Positions 56,001-64,000 of a stretch of 64,000 nt of DNA are shown in pieces; position 1 is the first letter of the stretch, and each line of letters opens with the position of its first letter. The DNA is taken from NCBI RefSeq assembly GCF_000006565.2, contig NC_031476.1:2380458-2444457 (forward strand), in the 5' to 3' direction. This DNA comes from Toxoplasma gondii ME49 (Eukaryota; Apicomplexa; Conoidasida; Eucoccidiorida; Sarcocystidae). The notes below the pieces were generated by a model. That model made no database searches, had not been told where the DNA came from, and worked only from the letters and a program-made list of their open reading frames with translations. Position numbers and translations under genes: made by a program.

Positions 56001-57610
56001 TCGGGGCCGTACTTGCTCACGGCGAAGGTCTTGCTGTACTTCTTCCCGCCGACGGACCAGCGGCACTGCCAAGACGCGGAGCTCGACCCCCCACTCCCGC
56101 CTTCGCGGTAGTACACACCCTCCATCGGCGACGGCTCAGTGGCCCGGAAGTTCGCGCCGCCTCTCGGGCGCGAGGCTTCCAGGCCCCGGCTCTCGAGCCC
56201 CAGACTCCCCAGCCCCGACGAAGCACGCAAGCCCCCGGCCGCGCTGCCCTCGACGCCGTCCTCGCCGCGCTCACCGCCATCCTCCCCACGCTCGCTCTCG
56301 ACCGCTTCCGATGCCTCAGGGTTCTCCGCCTCCGCGGCGACTGCCGGAGACCCGTAGGGCGCAAACGCGCCCGTGTGGAGCCCGTGCGGCAGGCGCTGCT
56401 GAAGCTCGGAGGCCTCGACGACAGCGTCGCCAGAGAGGAGCTTGTGTTGACGGAAGCGAATCGCGAGGAGGCGCGCCTGCTCGTATCCGAAGTCTGCAGT
56501 TTTGAAGTATTTGTAGCGATGCTTGAAATCTGCGCGAGTCACCCAACTCGCCACCCACGCGTTTCCGCTGCGGTTGAAGGAGATCCCGCCCACGAGGCGC
56601 CGGAGCGCCTGAGGCGTCGCGCCGCCAGACCCCGCCGGCCCGTTCGCGGATGCGGCGCCCTCGGGGGGATCGTCCAACTCGAGGCCGGAGACTGTCTCAT
56701 CCGCCGCGCCGGCGTGCGACGCGCCTCGCTGGCTCCGGCCGCCCGAGCCTCCGCGGCCGAGGCCTCCGCGAGACCCGCCGCGACCGCGTGGGGTCGACAG
56801 CGTGGCCTGGGAGTCTCCCGGCGCCGCAGCTCTTCGCGGCGAGGCGAGGCGGCCCGCCTCCTCCTTTTGCTTGGGCGAGAAGGCGGTGGGGGCCTGGGAG
56901 GGCCTTTCCTCGGCGAGGGTCGTCAGCGACAGCGACGAGGCCTCGAAGCCAAGCCCCGCGCCCGAGGTGGCTGCAGCCTGGGCAGCCGCAGCCGCGGAGG
57001 AGAGCCGCAGGGCGTCGAGCTCTGCCGTGATCTCGTCGACGTCGCTCTGGGGGAGTTCCCGAAGGGCCTTGACGACGAGAGGCATCGGCGGGGGACAGGG
57101 CTGCGGCGGGAGACTGCGAATGACTTTGTCGAACACGATGGTCAAGTACACGTCGAGGAACGCGCGGTCTGCGGCCTGCGAGATCTGCGCAAAGTGGAAG
57201 TAGAAGGAACGGAAGTTGTCCTTCTTCTTCCACTCTGGACAGCAGAGCGAGAGCGCATTCAAAATCGACAGGCAAGTCGACCGGGCCACAAGCAGCGTGC
57301 TTCCCTCCCCCGCCTGCGCGTGACCCGCGCCCGCAGTCTCTGGTGCCCCACACGGCCCTGCGCCCTCCGCCGCTGGCCCTGCTGGTGTCGCGACCGTCTC
57401 CGAGCTCTCAGGCGTCGAGGAGGCCGCCGGCGCAGCGGGTTCTGTGGGGAGAGGCGCGCGACGCGGCGAGGCAGCGCCGAACGTTGCTGGTGAGCTCCCT
57501 GCCGGCACAGAGCAGTCCGGGTCCGCCTTGACGACTGCTCGAGGAGGAGAACTGTCCCTCTCAGGCTTCATCGAGGCGCACGGGGCGGCAGCCGGAGATG
57601 AAGGCTCCAT
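50099..57610 (-). CDS. ApiAP2 transcription factor with about eight AP2-like segments
   Basis: Predicted nuclear DNA-binding regulator, a single exon of 2503 residues. The frame is open to 57664, but only TTG lies there; the first ATG is at 57610 (MEPSSPAAAP). AP2-like segments, numbered from that Met: about 339-390 (NAWVASWV, FGYEQARLLAIRFR); 496-548 (WQCRWSVGGKKYSKTF); 660-709 (NSWKAWW, YGEAVAREKA); 840-893 (KWVASWGV, FGFAQARAMA); 1129-1180; 1195-1312 (split by an insert); 1504-1556 (RAWVCRWTD, FGFEEARRLA); 1573-1647. A helical, cysteine-containing block at about 108-200 may be the AP2-coincident domain. The last 850 residues are low complexity: Ser/Asp runs, Gly/Arg/Pro-rich stretches and poly-Gln near the stop. 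Very GC-rich, hence many long antisense frames. From memory it may be AP2VIII-2; unverified. Confidence 0.92.
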   Translation of the reverse strand: MEPSSPAAAPCASMKPERDSSPPRAVVKADPDCSVPAGSSPATFGAASPRRAPLPTEPAAPAASSTPESSETVATPAGPAAEGAGPCGAPETAGAGHAQAGEGSTLLVARSTCLSILNALSLCCPEWKKKDNFRSFYFHFAQISQAADRAFLDVYLTIVFDKVIRSLPPQPCPPPMPLVVKALRELPQSDVDEITAELDALRLSSAAAAAQAAATSGAGLGFEASSLSLTTLAEERPSQAPTAFSPKQKEEAGRLASPRRAAAPGDSQATLSTPRGRGGSRGGLGRGGSGGRSQRGASHAGAADETVSGLELDDPPEGAASANGPAGSGGATPQALRRLVGGISFNRSGNAWVASWVTRADFKHRYKYFKTADFGYEQARLLAIRFRQHKLLSGDAVVEASELQQRLPHGLHTGAFAPYGSPAVAAEAENPEASEAVESERGEDGGERGEDGVEGSAAGGLRASSGLGSLGLESRGLEASRPRGGANFRATEPSPMEGVYYREGGSGGSSSASWQCRWSVGGKKYSKTFAVSKYGPEKARELAIRFRLQQAEALLAQGHETYNRSLEMVISEGDQNPVVFERDSGAADQAGTRAAGPARATPVALSWSDSGGPDEGGEGTLSDGNLCGRRGLGTRPASQGGGCAAEEPQPGAGDRAGAWQAGVKFDEATNSWKAWWRQSGGRAVFKAYPIARYGEAVAREKAETAMRAKALELQVMGGDVPRAVAVEARDSTRAFASGRGRGRGSPFAQGFAGSQGAPGGLAPTTPEGRGPAPLYQARRPEDGGVSVSPSRRATAPSSGASLASFFARGAGGIVLPGEADLEEHELQGILELDKRVPGSVFLQQSAYCLSFGGGKWVASWGVGGSDRLLSRSFSVSRFGFAQARAMAEHWRRTKLLKLWRTEQERKETASREALMMVAAGGSRLGKDRGAASLAAGRTGAGPAKKGEAGLHLGALPSHRHTPYSHSLSVGKRSGAGNAGAGGAVGTTSSALHHFLKLSQNRLAGGSPDTWGPAKGAGHCVKALDLSPGRRALASLEGDAAGPEGGELEGSGPEGSGASGLSPYASGLSGFPDEGEEGAEEGLGALEGETLWRLPHSRLAAGLHAKREKNEDRLYALDEEELEPGVSGASSIDLSYDSQTQRWNVEMLNLRGEKVVKSFSAVALGGVEAARRSAIAAQRDMEADLVREYLEPDKDTVHLGVSFDRKHAAWRLQPAVVVEAVLKKLRAEPEESQWEKGPSADPAADAGQPEAKEDADPQSTSSTGEKKPRLTGQLAAPEKIATVAARPVEIFAVSALGWEGARGAALKASRDLQLELGVSEASLPPVEDVVLHPDLSRLLGAYLRKSTRGRLAAVPGSLDLGESLRNSASSQPMGLVDAAPTLGARSRRGWPPAGPGTRRKEASPQDASEGSREAEQAAVAAMQAAAAAGVRCLQVSDFLADVEISPMDVQAAAQRRAALAANAAAAAEAVAAEVAAAQGADDEGPERKEEARRLGDLAAVGLTTAKGIHYSKRERAWVCRWTDAVTGKVAVKAFQEKKFGFEEARRLAEIYRRAAEATGRVKTREGPATLAGLPLVRFVQTRGADKTRGGVWRVEWLLSEPEAGDSGNSVPEPGRRPRGVTLQVVKPFLCHQFGIETGRLLALHLKKKLDDVYGPLAEKLRRRRAVSKPGAGAENAEGASEREGDTKIHEGGPAEGEGTSSGLSSGEASQAKPPAPGSFFDPSELDFDDICFQFQEVQKLLHETAELEARVHHALLTNAPLPFIIEPPPSPPSIFTSESGLLAGALGARDGDAPLVSLEVLALAAASGRGGRGSRGGRLSTGSAGSVGAEDGRRRRKRDPNTEAGASEGMKHESDEETAKRKRRLATGRRGGRESAAARLAAVAADLISTTAAAQASLAADKLQGQRDGPPHGARGPGRGASGVQRDREESADRDESSSDSSSDSSDSDSSSESSSSSDSLSSEDNASGPATDDRGGGGQQQEEKPQLPALAASPSVAASSPTSASPREGLAKGRRGGSRRRPRQGPGDGGRGGRAGAGRGEPKPAPEMGPARGGRLGPRGGSEGAPPGGSGASLAFRPPAERGQAASAELLMSPRKDSGATPVPRALSPAGQPQAPEPGAPPAQGLLQGGVVGLPPGAHAPLLNPAAASALNLVLQRRAQGTPLSPSSQQAMTALVASALAAAASRGGAPAGGPAAQGPPAGLSGASSSVGLSSSPLLARLAQNPQQQVCLAAAAAAFQRQQELQRQMQQRALLASASRLPTPAGGGLGREGEGEAAASGPAPARGLLATSSPSLSPALSAASPETLSALRAKQALAHFQQQLRQGLHLQQGLEAQGVRASQGPPGGADGAGGGPEPDGEAAPPAGPRARLPPLSLSGGGALGGRGSPSPNVQAGERAPFLLPGSLDNRPHLQQRLQQEQLLAAAAVASSAARNAGGVGLAGPGPLRGADGSVFFAGAGHPTPHCLPGGPSGQAAAQLQSLRFQQQVAAAQQQQQKLQQHQGQ

Positions 57611-60600
57611 CGCCTCGAGAGAGCGGAGGAAAACGCGAGCGTCACGCAGGGCGAGAGGTCGCAAAACGGTGAACCGCTGAACACGGTGGCCACACGAGAA
57701 GAGACGCAGACACTGTGAACGCGGCGCGAGGAGCTGAAGGCAAACAGCGTGACGAAGGTATCTTGTTCGCTTCCCTCTGAACGTGTGAGAGAAAAGAAGC
57801 GATCACATATACGCATACAATGGAGACGCACAGATTCGATTCGAGGCGCGGGCATCTGCGCGGCGAACGACGGCCGGGCGACGCAGCGCCGCGCTGACCT
57901 CCTTTGTCTCTTTAGACGAGAAGAGAGGCCAGCGAACGACGCCCAGCACGTCGCGGCACCTTGCTGCGGCGGGGCGCCAGAGTCGAACCGAGTGTCCCTC
58001 TTCCCCTCTCAGGTGTCTGTACAGCGAGTGGAAGTCGACAGTTCGGGAAGGATCGTGAAGGCGAAAGACAAACAACGTAGTTGGCGCGCGCTTGGAGAGA
58101 GGAGAGAGACGAGAGGGGCAGCGAAGCGAGGAGCTCCGAAGAAGGGGAGAGCCTGTCGGGGCCGCGAAAAAAGAAAAAACGTGGAAAGACGAGAGTGGAT
58201 ACGGAAGAAAACGCGGTGAGATATTACGGGTGGCCCGCGGAAATGCGAGAAAAAACGCGGACCCCGCAAAAGCCACGCGACGCTCAAACAAGAGAGGCAG
58301 GCCGCCTGACACGGTCGTCGTCGGCCTTCTTGGATTTCCAGGGAAAGCGCGCAGAAACGTTTTTGAGAGAGGGCAGGACGCCCTCACGCTTGCTTCATCA
58401 TGGAGAGAACGGCGAAGACGGAACAAAGCCGAGGGCCGACGAAGTGCAGAACACGGAATCGAGAACAGAGAAGAGCCGAGGCAGCCGCGGCACCACTGGA
58501 CTCACGTCGGCGAGCAGAAACCGCCGACTCACTCTCGCACCGCGTGACTGGACACCGAGAGAACGCGAGTCGGCCGAAGGCGCCGGCGAGACATGGTCAG
58601 CAGCGTCCCGAGAGCGAGGCAGGGAGAAAATGTGCGCAGCTGCGGCAGCTTTAGCGCGGAAAGTTCGCAGAACGGGAAGCCTGCTGCGCGGGAGGGTCAC
58701 TGAGGTGTTTATACACCCGAGAGACGCCTGTCTACATGCGAAGCAAGGCCAGGAGGTTTTCCCCAATCCGCGGGATGAGGTTCACTGGGGTGAAAACTGA
58801 AGGCAAAGGCGGCAGGAGAGAAGGAGGTCGCCGCCGGGGAGTGAGGGGGGCGAAGACGGAGAGATGGGTCCGGGAAAAGTGAAGCAAAAGGGGAACAGGA
58901 CGGACGCAAGCAGACGAGAAGCCTCGAGGCGCGAAAGTCGAGAGTTTTCCGTTTCGGAAAAAGTCGTCGGTCAGGGAAGAGGCGTTTTCCTCGAGGAAGA
59001 ATCCCGTCGGAGTGAAGAGGACGCGTGGAGAACAGCGAAGAAAAAAACAGACGAAGAGCACCGTTTTCGGTGGAGAGGCATCCTCTCAGTGATTTTTGAT
59101 CGGGGTCCGCGCCGACAGAGAAATTCGAGAGACACTGCTCGGCTTTTTTTCAAAAGTCGCACGAAAAGACGGCGGACAAAAAACGATTCTCCGGAAAAGA
59201 GAAAAACACTCGCACCTGAGAGGCGCCATCCCAGGCCCCTAGACGAGAGGGCGCGCACCGCACAACACAGCGGCCTCGCACTCTTAACAATTTTTTCTCT
59301 TTAAACCACATTCCCCGACGTCAAACGGGGCGCGAGAAAAGAGCACAAACAGGCGTGGGTAACCCCGCCCCCTGCTGAGAAGACAGGCACACGCTGACGC
59401 TGTCCGTGGATGCGCGCACAACCAACTTTGACCTACCAATTTTTCCCTTTCTTCCTTCACGTGATCACGCAGTGTGCACATCCTGCACAGCCACTCTCTT
59501 TCATTCGTGTCTCTGTCATTTTCCTCCCTCTCCTCCTTTTTGTCCGGGGTTGCCCTCTTTCTCCGGAGTGCCTCCCGGTGGCCCGTTCGACGCGCTGTGC
59601 ATGTGTCCGCCCTCCTGCAAAAGCGCGCGTTGCGAACCGCAAGGAATCCGAGTTCACAATTCCCACGGCAATGCCGCCGGTCTCCACACCGTTCTCGCGG
59701 TGCCTCGCGACGGCCGAGAAATTCTGGCCATTTCGCGTCCGGCCGGTGGAAAACGACCACCCGACACGAAGTCGAGGCTTTTTAGACACACTGAAATTCC
59801 CCGAAACAGCGCTCTGTCCGGCCGGGGAGAGGAGGGCGCGTAATGATCGAGTGCTGCGAGTGCCGTAAACCACGGGCCATGCCACCGCTCTTCTGTGCCT
59901 CGCCGAACTCGTTCTTCCGAACATTTCGAGTGCACAGAGAAAGGCAGACCAGCCGTGGAAAACAGCTACCATCTCATTTGGTGTGCATGCACCGGCTGTC
60001 TTCCGTTCTTCCGGCGTAGAAACCGATGGGCAGTTCTTGGTGTGTCCTTTCTGTCGGGAGACTGCTCTGCAACTTTCTGAACGGACAGCACACCGTGGAT
60101 CTGTGCGCTTCGAATGCCGCACTGTCTGTTTTTTGCTGCAAGAAGTGTCAGGAGGGGAAGTCCGTTAAATATCACAGAGAAGGCAAGATTAGGGGGGATG
60201 GGACGGTGGCGTTCTTCTCAGCGAAGAAGTGTGAAACGACCGCGCCAGGCCACCGAGGAAACGACGCTTTACGAGCGCCCCATTACAGGGGAGAGGACGC
60301 CTCTCTGATGATCATCAGCTTGCTTCCCTGTATGTGCAAGGTTGCTAGAACCATTCATGTGGAAGTAGAAGATACGAAATAGTGAAATACAACGTGTAAA
60401 ATGCTCCGGCAGCTAGTGACTCAGAACAAAATGCTTCAGAGACCGCCGGGTAGTTCTGAATATTGCATAGTTAACGCTGCGAAGACGTTACAGGCTCGTA
60501 TCTTAGCCGTTATTCGATGACGTGTTTCTTTGAGGCGGAAAGCACTGCTTTTCATCCGCATACTCCGACGAAAAGGCCGCAGAGGCGGGAAAAGGCAGAG

Positions 60601-63357
60601 GCAAATCTCCGGAACGATATGGGAGGCGCGGTTGCCCTTTTTGACATGCTCCCGTGGTGACGCTGGCGAAGCGTCGAAACGCTCTGTTGGAAACGACGTG
60701 GCAGCCTAAGTAAAACGCGAAAAGATTCACTCGTAGGTACCAGAGTGGTAGTCACAGGATCCTTCAGTCGCGAGGACATATACTGGAAGGAACTTCGATA
60801 CCGGAAAAGCGCGCTCGTTCTCTCATGAAAGAAACTGGCATTGATATCACTCTTCTGAAGGGAGGAACCTGTGTGGTGCGAAGGTAATCATCTGGGATGA
60901 TGAGTCACGATAGACCGGGTGTACATCCAAAAGGGAACGCCCTCCTCATGTAGCTCATCTCAGCCTGCTTGTGATACTCTTGTTGCTGAATACAGAGAGA
61001 GTCAACGTGAAGTTTCAGAGACAGAACAGAGACGGCTTTGTGAACAAGGTTGCGGTATTGCTACTTTGCGAGAAACAATCATCAGGGGTAGGGCCGCCGG
61101 TAAACAGTCGACGGCTTGCTCTATCGTTATTGACAGAAACAAATAATTTATGATTCCCCGGTCAAGAATGAGAGGTAACGTCTCCGATGGAAGGAGGCCC
61201 TAGGGGGTCAAAGGCCTGAGTTGAAGAAGGACAGGGGGAAACAAGTCTCTGTGTCGGGGATTGCGTGATCACTAACAGCCAATGTTGTTGTGGAGAAGAG
61301 CTTCCTACAGTCAAAAGGGCAGTGCCTTCCTCAATGGCAGACAATTAAAAAGTGCTTCTTAACTCCAACGTGGAAGTGACGCAATCGTCGACAGGACCCG
61401 CGCCAGCAACTGGAGTCCCGCGCCTCAGGCTACGCTTGAGGAAATGCGAAACGACCACAGACTCCTTTCGGAGGCGGCAAAAGACACGAGACGGCACCCT
61501 TCTTGACAGCTCTCCAAGGTACTTTGCGTCTCGTCTGTATGCGTGTGGTAATACTCTGGAGAGGAGTAACCACAGTGTCGAACGAAGTGACGAGCACGTG
61601 CTACGGACAGTTCCATCTTCATCCTAAAAATGCAACCTATTCTCGCGTTGTAGTCCCTGCAAGGCTCATTACGTCTCTCAAGTAGCCGGACAGAAAAGGC
61701 GACCAGAACCTGCGATACAGAAGTATGTGTCCGATGGCTGCATGTTAGTGGCTATACACCTTCATACACTCACAAACTGCGTATTCTCATGTCTTTGTAG
61801 CCAGATGGTATATAACGCAGACCGCGACATGAGGCCGAACCTGCGCCACATGCAAAAGCGTTGATGGTTGTGTATTAGCAGCTGAATCAAATAAATCGGA
61901 CATACCAATTTTAATGTTTTCGTGAAATTTAAGTCTCATGTGGTTAATAGACTGGCAACCCAGTGCTTTACCGTGCTGAGTGAGGCTAAAGAAGCCACAT
62001 ATACACCAGAAATGATGTGGAACAGCTTAATTTCAGGGGATATTGATTCCGGACACTATCGGCTCTCTGAAGCAGTTTACTGAGGTGGTGGTGTGCAGCA
62101 ACCATGGGGAACATGGTTGTCTAGATCTCGCTGCTGTATTCCTATTCAGTGCATCAACTTTCCTGTAAGAAGCTGGCGTCCTGCCTGTCCTCTTTCCCTC
62201 GTGAAAAACGTGGATTCTTGCTGGCAGACCAGTTCCGTTGACACCGACCAGGAATACAGGCCTTCAAGGAGCACGGCGGCAAGATGCATACGAAGCAAGG
62301 ATGGAAACCCAGAGCCAATTCGTATTTGCCATGGTACTAGAAACACAAGAGAGACCGGCACTACAATGTTCCTGTTGAATTCTCGTCGCCTGTGTTAGTG
62401 TGCGTGTCTGTGTGTGTGTGTAGGTTACGAACGTGCCCAACGAAACGCTAAGAAATGGATTGTCTCCACCGAAAAAGAAACGAGTCTGAAGCTGGTTTTT
62501 ATCCTTGTTATGTGAAATTGCATGCGTGTACGAAACGGAAACGGGACAAGCAGCGTCACTATGTGCCCCGTTTGAAATTTCACCGTCGTCCAAGACCTGC
62601 GACGTCTTTTTCGCGTCTCCACTTTCCCATTGGTTGCTTGTGTCTAATTCCTGACGCTTTTCCGTCGTTGCGAGATGATTTCAAGTGACGCAGGAAAATG
62701 TGGGACGCCGATGTGGCTCTGGACGTGTTCTGAACTTTGTTCCGCAACCCGCCAGTGGCAAAAAGCTGCATGGCCTCTCAAGGAAGGCGTTTTGCCGTCG
62801 GCGTGGAAGGCACACAGCACTGGGTGCCGCTAGTCGCTCTATAGAGCTCATTCCGCGTTTCTCCAAACGGGTGGTGTCTCAAAAGATAACCCAATACTTA
62901 TGTTCTGAACTGCCAGGTTTAGTTTCCCCGTACCCTCTCTGGTTTCCCCACATCCCGCGCGACGACCACTGACGGCGTGACAATCGTTGTCTCGAGTTCC
63001 CTTTTCTGTGCATCGCAACGTGGACGAGCCGAGGCTGCACACGGCCCCTGGTGTGGAGGGACCAAGCGGTCAGAGAATCTAATTCTTGAAGCGACGCTAA
63101 GGCAAGCCGATTTTCTGTTTACTGCGGGATAACTTGTTGAATGTTGAGAGGGCGGGGTTGTCGGTGTTTCCACTTTTTTGGCTGTCGCTCTCGTCCGGTG
63201 CCTTCTCGTGTTTCTCGCGACTGCTTCTCCGCTGTTTTCTCCGGACGCGAGAGTTTACGGACGTTCGTTGTTTTGTCTCGGCGCGGGTGATGTTTAGGAT
63301 GCTCGTTTTTCCGTTGGTGGACTATCGATAGCGCGACACGAGAGATTCTTCCTCGAA
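57611..63357. other. AP2 / nucleoside transporter divergent spacer
   Basis: I recognise no gene in these 5.7 kb. The first 1.7 kb are GC- and purine-rich on the plus strand, as expected for the AP2 leader read on the minus strand. From 60.4 to 62.5 kb the DNA is less GC-rich, with stops in all frames and no TA array. The last 240 bp are pyrimidine-rich, like a coccidian 5' leader. A 118-codon frame at 60026-60382 lacks any family feature I know. Confidence 0.5.
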
Positions 63358-64000
63358 ATGTCCGGGTCAAAGTCGGGGCCGGCGGGGCTGCCTGTCGTTG
63401 CAGTCAAGCACCCGGGAGTTCTTTCTGTCGCGAACTTGGATCTTTCTACGCCTGAAAGTGTCAGCAGGTCCGTCTCTCCTGATGAGGTGGTGACCATGGA
63501 TTCTGTTGCCATCGATGACGCGTCGAAGGCGCCGGGAAATTACCCAGAAATGTCCGTGCCTGGTTCAGCCGGCTCGGCAAAAACCAAGTTCAACTCTACT
63601 CTGGCGTACTTAACCTTCCTCTTTGTCGGCGCCAACTCGTTGGTGAACTGGGCATTCGTGATGCAAATTATCCCGTTCATCGCGCACTCGTTTCTAGACA
63701 ACCAGGACTGGAACAACACGCTTCTCGGTTCGTTTCAGGCCATCGAAGTCGTCGTCCAGCTGGCAATGCTTGAACTGGGAAGCACACACGTCAACGCGGT
63801 GTGTCTCGCGGGAGTCATCAACGCAATCGCGGGGCTGCTGATAGCTCCTCTCACTCTCTACACCAACGAGACCGTTTCTGTCTGGATGCTGCACCTCATC
63901 TGCCTAGTTCTCGGCGCGTGCTCCGGCATCTATCAGGGTTCTGGCTACGCCATTGCCTCCATGATGCCGCGGAACTTTGTCAGCGCTGTGTCAACAGGTA
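63358..64000 (+). CDS. ENT3: Equilibrative nucleoside transporter (SLC29 family), N-terminal part
   Basis: Membrane carrier for purine nucleosides or bases; the parasite depends on purine salvage. The frame is open from ATG at 63358 to the window end (214 residues). A hydrophilic N-terminus of about 78 residues precedes four membrane segments: about 80-108 (LAYLTFLFVGANSLVNWAF), 122-141, 146-168 and 174-200. The last contains ACSGIYQGSGYAIASMMP, which matches the ENT stretch before the conserved GQG-type motif. The full family has 11 segments, so most of the protein lies outside. ACAG|GTA at 63995-64000 could be the exon end. Symbol by recollection that T. gondii ENT3 neighbours IMPDH; if that is wrong, the family call still stands. 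Confidence 0.85.
   Translation, partial: MSGSKSGPAGLPVVAVKHPGVLSVANLDLSTPESVSRSVSPDEVVTMDSVAIDDASKAPGNYPEMSVPGSAGSAKTKFNSTLAYLTFLFVGANSLVNWAFVMQIIPFIAHSFLDNQDWNNTLLGSFQAIEVVVQLAMLELGSTHVNAVCLAGVINAIAGLLIAPLTLYTNETVSVWMLHLICLVLGACSGIYQGSGYAIASMMPRNFVSAVSTG

Noticed and set aside
50627..57493. Long plus-strand frames opposite the AP2 gene (for example 50627-51745, 50704-51954, 52489-53736, 53087-54136, 55844-57493)
   Set aside because: They are Arg/Ala/Pro-rich shadows of a very GC-rich minus-strand coding exon, with no family motif.
57611..57664. N-terminal extension of the AP2 frame to 57664
   Set aside because: It begins at TTG. The first in-frame ATG is at 57610 and the extension shows no conserved feature.
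60026..60382. 118-codon plus-strand frame with CKKC
   Set aside because: No domain, splice support or composition signal is strong enough to call a gene; mentioned only as a candidate.

Overview
This window is nuclear DNA of a coccidian apicomplexan, most likely Toxoplasma gondii or a very close relative such as Hammondia. The genes are intron-rich with GT-AG introns, the DNA is GC-moderate, non-coding parts are full of (TA)n microsatellites and TGCATGC motifs, leaders are pyrimidine-rich, and proteins carry long low-complexity inserts. From memory, the T. gondii IMPDH and ENT3 genes are near neighbours on chromosome VIII, which fits the order seen here; this was not checked against a database. 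Exons were built by hand from splice sites, reading phase and family motifs.

Layout, left to right. (1) 1-13089 (+): 3' part of a cyclic-nucleotide phosphodiesterase gene, 18 visible exons. Its PDE domain looks catalytically intact. It is preceded by what reads as a degenerate histidine kinase plus receiver domain, the most striking item in the window. (2) 16056-20962 (+): a G-patch spliceosome-disassembly factor (TFIP11/Ntr1 family), two exons. (3) 23210-33197 (-): exonuclease 1 (EXO1), about 13 exons, convergent with gene 2. (4) 36877-40755 (-): mitochondrial prohibitin 2, five exons. (5) 42181-47338 (+): IMP dehydrogenase, nine exons, 551 residues, head-to-head with prohibitin 2 across a 1.4 kb shared promoter region. 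(6) 50099-57610 (-): a single-exon ApiAP2 protein of about 2500 residues with eight AP2-like segments. (7) 63358-64000 (+): the N-terminal exon of an equilibrative nucleoside transporter, cut by the window end.

The genes are mostly unrelated housekeeping and regulatory functions: cyclic-nucleotide turnover, splicing, DNA repair, mitochondrial membrane organisation and transcription. IMPDH and the nucleoside transporter share a theme: the parasite cannot make purines de novo, so it imports them and converts IMP to XMP.

Non-coding stretches hold TA arrays (frequent up to about 48.5 kb, absent after that), several minisatellites with exact periods (27, 28, 36, 38 bp), and a set of 10-bp-phased T tracts between prohibitin 2 and IMPDH. 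Two introns, one in the PDE gene and one in IMPDH, appear to use GC donor sites. No tRNA, rRNA, CRISPR array or mobile element was recognised.
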